Shown here in pieces: positions 1 to 5,825 of a stretch of 5,825 bases of DNA. The stretch spans positions 1-5,825 of the forward strand of contig JBEAUL010000019.1 in NCBI GenBank assembly GCA_041161475.1. Reading direction: 5' to 3'. The position numbers were made by a program, and so were the translations under genes. Each line of letters begins with the position of its first letter. The first letter of the stretch is position 1. Under the pieces are notes generated by a model that was given only the letters and a program-made list of their open reading frames with translations, was not told the origin of the DNA and ran no database searches. The stretch is from JBEAUL01 sp041161475. Its GTDB lineage: Bacteria; Pseudomonadota; Gammaproteobacteria; UBA6186; Azoamicaceae.

Positions 1-869
1 ATTTCTTTCATATGCTGTAAAAAATCTTTTCTTAAATCCAAATACATGAAATTAACTTGATCTTCCTTAGGTGATTCCGAATCAGGGTTATTTTTGTAAA
101 AGAGTTTTTGCAACGTCATTAAGTCTCTGGAGTGAAGAAAAAAATTCTGAATAATTATAATTGGTGTAAGATTTTCACCTGATTCCTCTAATTCTTTTTT
201 TTCTTTTTCATCTGATTCCTCTAATTCTTTTTTTTCTTTTTCATCTGATTCCGGTAAAGAATCTAAATCAGGAATATTTTTCAAAGTAAATTCGTGCTCA
301 AGCAGATAAAAATCTTTTTGTCTATTGCCGGACAATAAGTCTGATTCCTCTAATTTTTTTGTTTCGTTTTCATCTAATTCCGATAAAGAACCTAAATCAG
401 GAATATTTTTCAAAGTAAATTCGTGCTCAAGTAGAGAAAAATCTTTTTGTCTCTCGCCGTACAATAAGTTGGAAATCACTAGCGTCGAAACGAAAGGACC
501 AGTTTCTTCTAACTCACCTTCGGTTAAAGGTTGGTCTCTTCCTAAGAACTGAAAATTCAGTCTACTAGTTTGACCTAATTTTTTGATCATCGAATCATAA
601 TAGGGCTTAAAATGTTTTCCATTGCTAAAATTTTTATCAACAATAAATTTTAAAGCCAACAACATGTCTTTAAAATCATCTTCCGTTGCTTTAAAGTCGT
701 TTGCTGTTGTAGCTGTTGATAACTGGGAATGAAAACGCTGAAAAATATCAACAAAAAATATGGCTTTTTCTTTTTCTGTTAAGGAATCCCCTTTTTCAAG
801 CAAGGCGATACCTCGAACGGAAAATGCCTGCTTGTATAATTTTTTATAATGTTCGGCTGTAATAGTCAT
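1..869 (-). CDS. Uncharacterised repeat-containing protein, C-terminus beyond the window edge
   Basis: I translated this frame by hand. It stays open for 289 codons from an ATG at 869 to the left edge, with no stop, so the protein is at least 289 residues long and incomplete. The start is supported by an in-frame TAA 27 nt upstream and an AGGG ribosome-binding site (878-881) 8 nt before the ATG. The N-terminus begins MTITAEHYKKLYKQAF. Residues 1-130 look soluble and helical, with no signal peptide or membrane segment. Residues 135-177 and 178-220 are two copies of a 43-residue unit sharing RQKDF, LLEHEF and LKNIPDL (34 of 43 identical). Residues 209-230 are two copies of an 11-residue Glu/Lys-rich segment likely to form charged helix or coiled coil. 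Residues 240-270 and 271-289 resemble further, diverged units. The gene is more AT-rich than the liu genes next to it. I do not recognise the family. A lineage-specific repeat protein, possibly host-interacting, is one guess; no function can be assigned. The coding call rests on frame length, start signals and protein-level repeat conservation. Confidence 0.8.
   Translation of the reverse strand, partial: MTITAEHYKKLYKQAFSVRGIALLEKGDSLTEKEKAIFFVDIFQRFHSQLSTATTANDFKATEDDFKDMLLALKFIVDKNFSNGKHFKPYYDSMIKKLGQTSRLNFQFLGRDQPLTEGELEETGPFVSTLVISNLLYGERQKDFSLLEHEFTLKNIPDLGSLSELDENETKKLEESDLLSGNRQKDFYLLEHEFTLKNIPDLDSLPESDEKEKKELEESDEKEKKELEESGENLTPIIIIQNFFLHSRDLMTLQKLFYKNNPDSESPKEDQVNFMYLDLRKDFLQHMKE
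181..246 (-). repeat. Perfect 33-bp tandem repeat, two copies (181-213, 214-246)
   Basis: The two 33-bp copies are identical base for base and begin GATTCCTCTAATTC on the plus strand. A third copy with three differences lies at 343-375. The length is a multiple of three, so each copy adds 11 residues (roughly DEKEKKELEES, residues 209-219 and 220-230) without breaking the frame. Perfect identity suggests a recent duplication, perhaps by slippage in the T-rich tract, and copy number may vary between strains. Confidence 0.9.
214..471 (-). repeat. 129-bp direct tandem repeat, two copies (214-342, 343-471)
   Basis: Aligning the two units without gaps gives 116 of 129 matches by hand count. The middle of the unit, encoding LLEHEFTLKNIPDL, is nearly invariant, and the differences cluster at the two ends. 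The unit is 43 codons, so the frame is kept. Each unit contains one copy of the 33-bp Glu/Lys-rich segment. By my count 11 of the 13 differences change an amino acid; only CTA/CTG (Leu) and TCC/TCA (Ser) are silent. Confidence 0.9.
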
Positions 870-877
870 TATTAAAA

Positions 878-881
878 CCCT
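878..881 (-). promoter_or_regulatory. Ribosome-binding site of the repeat-protein gene
   Basis: AGGG on the minus strand lies 8 nt upstream of the ATG at 869, within a longer AGTAGGG. It is a modest Shine-Dalgarno match, but its spacing is good and it helps fix the start. The only in-frame codons between it and the upstream TAA contain no alternative ATG. Confidence 0.5.
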
Positions 882-919
882 ACTTTCTGTGCATTATGAT
901 GATGGGTATTCTTTTGATT

Positions 920-928
920 ACTATACCA
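920..928 (-). promoter_or_regulatory. Candidate extended -10 promoter for the repeat-protein gene
   Basis: The minus strand reads TGGTATAGT, matching the extended -10 consensus TGnTATAAT except for one base in the hexamer. Transcription would start near position 912 and give a leader of about 40 nt before the ATG at 869. The hexamer 17 nt upstream (943-948, AACTTT) is a poor -35, which is typical of extended -10 promoters. It lies in the only gap between genes in the window. Such motifs are common by chance in AT-rich DNA, so this is tentative. Confidence 0.35.
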
Positions 929-1015
929 CAAGTATAAGTCAGAAAGTTAGATTTTTTGCTTTTTTAGGCCAAAACTGAATAAGATTTAAAATTTTTACTT
1001 GCACATACATGCATG

Positions 1016-1924
1016 TTAGGCTTTTTTACCCAGCATGGCCTGGGAAACTTTTGATCGGGCTTTCATGTGCAGGGCTTGATTCACAAATTGACTGGCCTGA
1101 ATAATCTTATGTAGATCCACTTTTTTAGCCAAGCCTAAACCATGTAGCATATACACGACATCTTCTGTCGCCACATTACCAGAAGCGCCAGGCGCATAAG
1201 GGCAGCCCCCCAATCCACCGACAGCGCTGTCGATGGTTTTTATGCCCAGCAACAAACAAGCGTAAATATTGGCAAGTGCTTGACCATAGGTATCATGAAA
1301 ATGCACTGCAAAAGTCTCTACAGGTATTTCTTTGATAAGGGTTTTCACCAACTGCGTTGCAGAGCTCACCGTACCAACGCCGATAGTATCTCCCAATGAA
1401 ATTTGGGTGCACCCTAATTTCAACAAATCATGAGACAGTTTTACCACTTTGGCAATCGGTACTTTCCCTTCAAACGGGCATCCCAGCGTACAAGAGATAT
1501 ACCCTCTCATTCTTAGCCCATGCGCTTCAATCAATGGGAGCAACTGCTCTATGCGCTCTAGACTCTCTGCAATAGAACATTGAATATTTTTTTGAGAAAA
1601 GGTTTCAGAGGCTGCGATAAAAACGGCAATGTCTTTTACTGGCGATTTTAATGCATTCTTAAGCCCTTGAAGATTAGGTACCAAAACGGGGAATCTACCT
1701 GACACATTTTTTTCTTTCAATTGCTTGAGGACTTCGGCTGTATCACTTAACTGGGGCACGCGTTGAGGAGACACAAAGCTACCTGCTTCGATAGTATCAA
1801 GTCCTGCGGCGGCCAACAAAGCAATCAGTTCAACTTTTTTCTGTGTAGACAAGGTTTTTATTTCATTTTGTAAGCCGTCTCGTGGGCCAACTTCAACAAT
1901 ATTAATATCAGACGTTACTGTCAT
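1016..1924 (-). CDS. liuE: Hydroxymethylglutaryl-CoA lyase (LiuE)
   Basis: This cytosolic enzyme cleaves 3-hydroxy-3-methylglutaryl-CoA to acetyl-CoA and acetoacetate, the last step of leucine degradation. The 302 residues form one TIM-barrel domain of the HMGL-like family at full bacterial length. The family motifs are clear: VEVGPRDGLQNE (10-21) with Arg15 and Asp16, Glu46 in IEAGSFVSP, the metal-binding histidines 208 and 210 in VHFHDTYGQA, and the signature GGLGGCPYAPGASGN with catalytic Cys241 and Asn250. These correspond to Arg41, Asp42, Glu72, His233, His235, Cys266 and Asn275 of the human enzyme. The ATG at 1924 lies 4 nt after the liuD stop. A GAGGA inside the end of liuD, about 12 nt upstream, is its likely ribosome-binding site, so translation is probably coupled to liuD. 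It ends the operon. The related homocitrate and citramalate synthases are excluded by the GCPYAPGASGN signature. Confidence 0.96.
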   Translation of the reverse strand: MTVTSDINIVEVGPRDGLQNEIKTLSTQKKVELIALLAAAGLDTIEAGSFVSPQRVPQLSDTAEVLKQLKEKNVSGRFPVLVPNLQGLKNALKSPVKDIAVFIAASETFSQKNIQCSIAESLERIEQLLPLIEAHGLRMRGYISCTLGCPFEGKVPIAKVVKLSHDLLKLGCTQISLGDTIGVGTVSSATQLVKTLIKEIPVETFAVHFHDTYGQALANIYACLLLGIKTIDSAVGGLGGCPYAPGASGNVATEDVVYMLHGLGLAKKVDLHKIIQASQFVNQALHMKARSKVSQAMLGKKA

Positions 1925-1928
1925 GTTG

Positions 1929-3962
1929 TTATGGTTTCCTCGTTGGTGTTAAGTGCAATAGTACGACACGTCCTTCAACGGTATCCCCTTTTTTATAGTC
2001 TATTTTTTTCACTACCCCATCATACGGGGCTTTTACCGTATGTTCCATTTTCATGGCTTCCAGAATCAGTAATGGCATTCCTTCTGATACAGTGTCCCCT
2101 TCTTTCACAAAAATATCTCTAATCACCCCAGGAATCGGGCTTTCTAAACTTTCTTTAACCAGATTTTCATCTATTTTATCGATTGTAAATGGATCAATAA
2201 TCTCAAAAAGGTAGCCTGTATGATTAATAAACAGATACAAACTATTTTTATGTTGCATACAGTAAAAAAATTGTGCCCGATCGTCTTTTATGACCTGCAT
2301 AATATTGGGAGAAACAAAACCTGCATTAAAACTTAAAGTGTACTCTGCTTCTCTTTCATTGGCCTCTTTGGTCACGATAAAATCATCGGCAGGTCGCTGT
2401 ATATATAATATTTCATTCAATTGATTATTGATATTTTTCAAGCGAATTTCATGCGTTGCATGGTAATTTAAACGCCAATGATTGGTTTTCTGCCAAGGAG
2501 AACCGGGTTCAGGATGGTAATAATAACCATTTTGCTGGTGTTTAATGCTGTTTAACAATGCGCCAACGGCAGCAATTGACCAGACAAATGGTCCTGGTAT
2601 CGAGAGTGGGGCTTCTAAAACCGCTTTATGTCGCGTTAAAAAATCGGTATCAATTGCTCCATCGGCAAACATGGGTGAGTAAATAACCTTTCTTAGAAAA
2701 TTAAGGTTATTTTTAATGCCCACGATATGCACATGCTCTAAACTCTGCTGCAACTTTGTGATCGCTTGTTGTCGGGTTTCTCCCCAGGCAATTAACTTAG
2801 CCAACAGTGGATCATAATGAATACCAATCACATCCCCCACTTGTAAACTGCTTTCAATCCGCAGGGAATCAGTCGGCTCTGGTACAACAATTTCCTCGAT
2901 AATACCCGTTGCAGGTAAAAAATGATTCTCTGGGTCTTCCGCATAGACGCGTACTTCAATTGCATGCCCATTCCGTTGAATATCGTCTTGGGATAAGGGG
3001 ATAGGTTGCTTGGCAGCAATCGCAAACTGCCAAGCAACGAGATCAATTGCTGTAATTTGCTCTGTCACCGCATGCTCTACCTGCAAACGGGTGTTCATCT
3101 CGATAAAATAGGGTTTACCCGCTGCATCTACTACAAATTCAACCGTCCCTATGTTGGTATAATTCACTGCTTTAGCTACTTTAATGGCCATATCGCCCAG
3201 TTTTTGTCTTAAACCATCGTCTATTGAAGCACAAGGTGCCTCCTCTATTATCTTTTGATGTCTACGCTGAATAGAGCAATCTCGCTCAAATAAGTGCAAC
3301 ACTTTTCCGGTATGATCTGCTGCGATTTGTACCTCTATATGACGCGTTGGCTTGATATACTTTTCAAGTATCACTGTTGTATCAGCGAAATAGGCTTGGG
3401 ATTCTCGTTGCGATTGTGCCAATAGCGTGGCGAAGTGCGCCTCTTTAGAGACAATATGCATTCCTTTACCCCCACCGCCAGCAGAAGGCTTGATTAACAA
3501 GGGAAATCCAATCTCTCTGGCAGCCTGCAAAAGGGTATCTGGATCTTGTTTTTTTCCCTGATAACCAGGAACAATGGGAATATCTGTTTTTAACAGTAGA
3601 TCTCTGGCGGACTGTTTAGACCCCATTAATGCAATGACTTTAGCACTGGGCCCGATAAAACAAATACCTGATTTTTCACATGCTGTTGCAAAATCGGCGT
3701 TTTCTGACAAAAAGCCATATCCAGGATGAATGGCTTCACAACCTGTAAAAGCTGCTATCTGTATTATTTTTTCAATATTCAGATAGGTAGCATCCAGTGC
3801 GTCCTCGCCTAAGGCATAGGTTTCGTTTGCCCACTGCATTGCGACACTGTTTTTATCTGATTTTGAATAGATCCCAACCGTTTTAATGCCGAGTTTATGC
3901 GCTGTTCGAATAATTCTGGCAGCAATTTCCCCTCTGTTTGCAATCAATATTTTTTTAAACAT
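1929..3962 (-). CDS. liuD: 3-methylcrotonyl-CoA carboxylase, biotin-containing alpha subunit (LiuD)
   Basis: This subunit uses ATP and bicarbonate to carboxylate its own biotin, which then serves the LiuB subunit to convert 3-methylcrotonyl-CoA to 3-methylglutaconyl-CoA. The start chosen is the ATG at 3962 (677 residues), beginning MFKKILIANRGEIAARI as in other biotin carboxylases. Residues 1 to about 445 are biotin carboxylase: ATP-grasp loop GGGGKGM (162-168), RRHQKIIEEAP with a Lys near 237, EMNTRLQVEH with Arg292, and HAIEVRVYAEDP with Arg338. About 455-600 is the less conserved alpha/beta-contact (BT) region. The C-terminal 75 residues are a biotinyl carrier domain with EAMKMEH, biotin-accepting Lys638. 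The gene overlaps the end of liuC by 8 nt. Acetyl-, propionyl- and geranyl-CoA carboxylase alpha subunits look similar; the liuB/liuC/liuE neighbours decide for methylcrotonyl-CoA. Confidence 0.95.
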   Translation of the reverse strand: MFKKILIANRGEIAARIIRTAHKLGIKTVGIYSKSDKNSVAMQWANETYALGEDALDATYLNIEKIIQIAAFTGCEAIHPGYGFLSENADFATACEKSGICFIGPSAKVIALMGSKQSARDLLLKTDIPIVPGYQGKKQDPDTLLQAAREIGFPLLIKPSAGGGGKGMHIVSKEAHFATLLAQSQRESQAYFADTTVILEKYIKPTRHIEVQIAADHTGKVLHLFERDCSIQRRHQKIIEEAPCASIDDGLRQKLGDMAIKVAKAVNYTNIGTVEFVVDAAGKPYFIEMNTRLQVEHAVTEQITAIDLVAWQFAIAAKQPIPLSQDDIQRNGHAIEVRVYAEDPENHFLPATGIIEEIVVPEPTDSLRIESSLQVGDVIGIHYDPLLAKLIAWGETRQQAITKLQQSLEHVHIVGIKNNLNFLRKVIYSPMFADGAIDTDFLTRHKAVLEAPLSIPGPFVWSIAAVGALLNSIKHQQNGYYYHPEPGSPWQKTNHWRLNYHATHEIRLKNINNQLNEILYIQRPADDFIVTKEANEREAEYTLSFNAGFVSPNIMQVIKDDRAQFFYCMQHKNSLYLFINHTGYLFEIIDPFTIDKIDENLVKESLESPIPGVIRDIFVKEGDTVSEGMPLLILEAMKMEHTVKAPYDGVVKKIDYKKGDTVEGRVVLLHLTPTRKP

Positions 3963-4770
3963 TTTTTTGGGCCCCCCATATGGGCCTTCTTTTTTCAAAA
4001 AAAGCAGTCATCCCTTCTTGCGCCTCTGCACCGACCCTCACAGCAGCAATTTTTTTAACCATTTTTTTAACAAGGGCTGTATAAGCCTTTGCGTCTCCCC
4101 GCTTTAATTGACATAACAATGCTTTTGTTTCACTGACTGCAATAGGGGCATTTTGTTGAATAGATCGTGCAAACACCATTGCTTCTGTCCATAAAACTTT
4201 TTCTGAATAGACTTGATGAATCAAACCAGATTGAACAGCTTGCGCCACATCAAACACCTCGGCTGTCAAACAATAGCGTTGCATGCCTCTTAAAGACATG
4301 GCTTGCGCAACAAAGGGCATAATAATCGCAGGCACCAGCCCCAACTTAACTTCTGAAAAACAGCAACGAACTGTGTTGCTCCCCAATACAATGTCACAAC
4401 AGGCAATTAAACCCAAACCACCCCCAAACACCGCCCCTTCTACGACAGCGATTGTTGGGATGGGAAAATGTTGCAAGGTTTCCAGTAAATGCGCTAAAGC
4501 ACTGGCATCCTCTATATTCTCTGCTTCAGTATAAGATAAGCTCTCTTTCATCCACTCTAAATCAGCGCCCGCACAAAAGTCTGAACCATTACCGCTTAAA
4601 ATAACTGCTCGCAGGGTATTTACTGTCTTTAGTACTTCTAGGCTGTGTTGAAATGCCTGAATCATGGCTTTATTTAAAGCATTTCGACGAAGCGGACGAT
4701 TTAATTTGATGACCGCAATGCTTTTATCATCCAGATAATCAAGCAATACCAATGATTCTGTTGCTGTCAT
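3955..4770 (-). CDS. liuC: 3-methylglutaconyl-CoA hydratase, crotonase family (LiuC)
   Basis: This cytosolic enzyme adds water to 3-methylglutaconyl-CoA to give HMG-CoA, between the carboxylase and the lyase. The 271 residues are normal length for an enoyl-CoA hydratase/isomerase fold. Visible motifs are LNRPLRRNALN (23-33), the CoA-binding and first oxyanion-hole segment GSDFCAGADLEWMK (62-75), and the second oxyanion segment VEGAVFGGGLGLIACCDI (110-127). SEVKLGLVP (139-147) supplies Glu140 at the usual second catalytic position. Gly120 stands where classical enoyl-CoA hydratases have their first catalytic Glu, as I recall is also the case in other LiuC-type proteins. The ATG at 4770 shares ATGA with the liuB stop; GGGAG 10 nt upstream and AGGA immediately upstream are possible ribosome-binding sites. 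The family includes many specificities, so the exact substrate is inferred from the operon. Confidence 0.92.
   Translation of the reverse strand: MTATESLVLLDYLDDKSIAVIKLNRPLRRNALNKAMIQAFQHSLEVLKTVNTLRAVILSGNGSDFCAGADLEWMKESLSYTEAENIEDASALAHLLETLQHFPIPTIAVVEGAVFGGGLGLIACCDIVLGSNTVRCCFSEVKLGLVPAIIMPFVAQAMSLRGMQRYCLTAEVFDVAQAVQSGLIHQVYSEKVLWTEAMVFARSIQQNAPIAVSETKALLCQLKRGDAKAYTALVKKMVKKIAAVRVGAEAQEGMTAFFEKRRPIWGAQKNV
3960..3990 (-). promoter_or_regulatory. liuD translation start region with G-run ribosome-binding site and small hairpin
   Basis: Just before the liuD ATG the minus strand carries a run of six G (3972-3977) ending 9 nt upstream, able to pair with the anti-Shine-Dalgarno through G-C and G-U pairs. 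Part of this run can instead form a five-pair all-GC stem, GGCCC (3982-3986) with GGGCC (3970-3974), around a 7-nt loop. A better Shine-Dalgarno, AGAAGG (3985-3990), is 22 nt from the ATG and would approach it only if the hairpin folds. All of this lies inside the last codons of liuC, so ribosomes finishing liuC would melt the stem. Confidence 0.4.
4767..4770 (-). other. ATGA start-stop overlap between liuB and liuC
   Basis: The minus strand reads ATGA, so the liuC start codon and the liuB TGA stop share bases. This is the usual arrangement for translational coupling by re-initiation and supports the two genes being on one messenger. Confidence 0.8.
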
Positions 4771-5825
4771 ATCCTAAAGACTCCCATTCTTGTCTCTTCT
4801 ATTGGGGCATTTAGGCTTGCTGAGATACTGAGCGCCAATACTTGGCGCGTTTGAATGGGATCAATAATACCATCATCCCACAATCGGGCACTTGCATAAT
4901 AGGCATCAGACTCGGCTGAAAACTGTTTTTGAAGAGGTGCTTTAATCTCTTCAATTTGTTTTTTACTTAAGCCTTTTCCTGATTTTTCTGCCTTTTCTTG
5001 TTGTACCTGTGCCAAGACATTGGCCGCTTGTTCTCCACCCATGACACCAATTTTTGCATTTGGCCATGCAAAAATAAAACGTGGATCGTATGCCCGACCA
5101 CACATGCCATAATTTCCAGCCCCAAAACTATTGCCAACAATCACGGTAAATTTAGGCACTTTTGCACAGGCAACAGCCATTACCATTTTAGCGCCGTGCT
5201 TGGCGATTCCTTCGGCTTCGTAATGACTGCCTACCATAAACCCGGTAATATTTTGTAAAAATACAATGGGTATTTTTCGCTGGCAACACAACTCAATAAA
5301 GTGTGTGCCTTTATTTGCTGATTCAGAGAATAAAATCCCTTGATTGGCAATAATACCCACTGGATACCCCTCTAAATGCGCAAATCCACAGACCAATGTT
5401 TTACCATAGAGGGCTTTAAATTCGTGAAAAACCGAATCATCGACCAAACGGGCAATCAATTCTAAGGCTGAGTATGATTTTCTTGGATCGGAAGGGATAA
5501 GGCCATAAATCTCTTCAGCTGGATACCTGGGAGGAATGGCTTTTTTTCGGGCAAGCCTGTTTTTTTTCTGTCGATTCAATTGCCTTACCGATTGACGGGC
5601 CAATTCAATGGCCTCTGCATCATTTAAGGCATAATGATCGGCAACACCAGAAATCTTACAATGTACATCTGCTCCCCCTAAGGCTTCTGCAGACACTACT
5701 TCACCGGTTGCCGCTTTTACCAAGGGAGGGCCTGCTAAAAAGATGGTTGCCTGTTTTGCGACCATAATGCTCTCATCGGACATCGCAGGCACATAAGCAC
5801 CGCCTGCGGTACAAGAGCCCATCAC
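4767..5825 (-). CDS. liuB: 3-methylcrotonyl-CoA carboxylase, beta (carboxyltransferase) subunit, 5' end cut off (LiuB)
   Basis: This subunit moves the carboxyl group from biotin on LiuD to 3-methylcrotonyl-CoA. The frame is open at the right edge. Its first codon here is a GTG valine in VMGSCTAGGAYVPAM, a mid-protein motif, so it is not the start. The visible 352 residues are about two thirds of a protein usually near 535 residues. The tail of the N-terminal carboxyltransferase domain (1 to about 75) includes MGSCTAGGAYVPAMSDE and SGVADHYALNDAEA. A basic linker follows (84-100), then the C-terminal carboxyltransferase domain with QNITGFMVGSHYEAEGIAKH (191-210), GNSFGAGNYGMCGRAYDPRF (231-250) and WPNAKIGVMGGEQAANVL (254-271). 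It ends with SARLWDDGIIDP (312-323), typical of methylcrotonyl- and geranyl-CoA carboxylases. The stop overlaps the liuC start. Geranyl-CoA carboxylase AtuC is the main alternative, made less likely by liuC and liuE downstream. Confidence 0.95.
   Translation of the reverse strand: MMGSCTAGGAYVPAMSDESIMVAKQATIFLAGPPLVKAATGEVVSAEALGGADVHCKISGVADHYALNDAEAIELARQSVRQLNRQKKNRLARKKAIPPRYPAEEIYGLIPSDPRKSYSALELIARLVDDSVFHEFKALYGKTLVCGFAHLEGYPVGIIANQGILFSESANKGTHFIELCCQRKIPIVFLQNITGFMVGSHYEAEGIAKHGAKMVMAVACAKVPKFTVIVGNSFGAGNYGMCGRAYDPRFIFAWPNAKIGVMGGEQAANVLAQVQQEKAEKSGKGLSKKQIEEIKAPLQKQFSAESDAYYASARLWDDGIIDPIQTRQVLALSISASLNAPIEETRMGVFRI

Noticed and set aside
236..244. PIIIIQNFF in the repeat protein (residues 236-244) as a membrane segment
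   Set aside because: The hydrophobic run is far too short to span a membrane and fits the start of a diverged repeat unit. Note that the coordinates of this entry are residue numbers; the bases are roughly 138-164.
181..471. Repeats as a CRISPR array
   Set aside because: The units are directly adjacent, without unique spacers of constant length, and they keep a protein frame, so they are coding tandem repeats.
325..552. Plus-strand open frame of 75 codons, serine-rich
   Set aside because: It is the reverse of the repeat region of the minus-strand gene. Its Ser/Phe richness simply mirrors the Glu/Lys-rich repeats, and the minus frame is much longer and has start signals.
955..975. TTTTTTAGGCCAAAAC stretch as a liu terminator
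   Set aside because: The GGCC core has no loop and the flanking A/T tracts do not pair well, so no stable stem followed by a U run forms on the minus strand.
3963..3998. Longer liuD start at 3998, giving a 689-residue protein
   Set aside because: The codon at 3998 is TTG with no ribosome-binding site close by. The extra 12 residues precede the conserved MFKKILIANRGEIAAR start, and an ATG is available at 3962.
1931..5258. Several short open frames inside the liu genes (for example 1931-2122, 3006-3212, 3886-4107, 4283-4534 and 4998-5258 on plus, 2828-3046 on minus)
   Set aside because: All lie antisense to, or out of frame with, intact conserved enzyme genes. Their translations show no recognisable motifs.
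5823..5825. GTG at the right edge as the liuB start
   Set aside because: It encodes the valine of VMGSCTAGGAYVPAM, an internal motif. About a third of the protein lies upstream, so the gene is cut by the window.

Overview
The window comes from a bacterium with AT-rich DNA. Every gene I can support lies on the minus strand. About four fifths of it (positions 1016-5825) is a compact leucine/isovalerate degradation operon in the order liuB-liuC-liuD-liuE. It encodes the carboxyltransferase subunit of 3-methylcrotonyl-CoA carboxylase (5' end cut by the right edge), 3-methylglutaconyl-CoA hydratase, the biotin-carrying subunit of the carboxylase, and hydroxymethylglutaryl-CoA lyase. The genes overlap by 4 nt (B/C) and 8 nt (C/D) and are 4 nt apart (D/E), so one transcript with translational coupling is likely. 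Gene order and protein style fit a proteobacterium. The low GC would suit a Legionellales-like gammaproteobacterium, but that placement is a guess.

The four enzymes form consecutive steps. LiuB and LiuD carboxylate 3-methylcrotonyl-CoA using biotin, ATP and bicarbonate. LiuC hydrates the 3-methylglutaconyl-CoA product to HMG-CoA. LiuE splits HMG-CoA into acetyl-CoA and acetoacetate. The isovaleryl-CoA dehydrogenase (liuA) and regulator (liuR) of classic liu clusters would lie beyond the right edge, if present. All recognisable catalytic motifs are intact, except that LiuC has Gly where the first crotonase glutamate usually sits.

Positions 870-1015 are a short intergenic gap. It holds a plausible extended -10 promoter reading leftward and no convincing intrinsic terminator for liu.

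Positions 1-869 hold one long, uninterrupted, more AT-rich minus-strand frame of at least 289 codons that runs off the left edge without a stop. I do not recognise the protein. It has a helical-looking N-terminal part followed by internal repeats: two 43-residue copies (129 bp units), two perfect 33-bp Glu/Lys-rich copies, and a diverged third and perhaps fourth unit leading off the edge. This repeat-built orphan is the least explained and most interesting part of the window.
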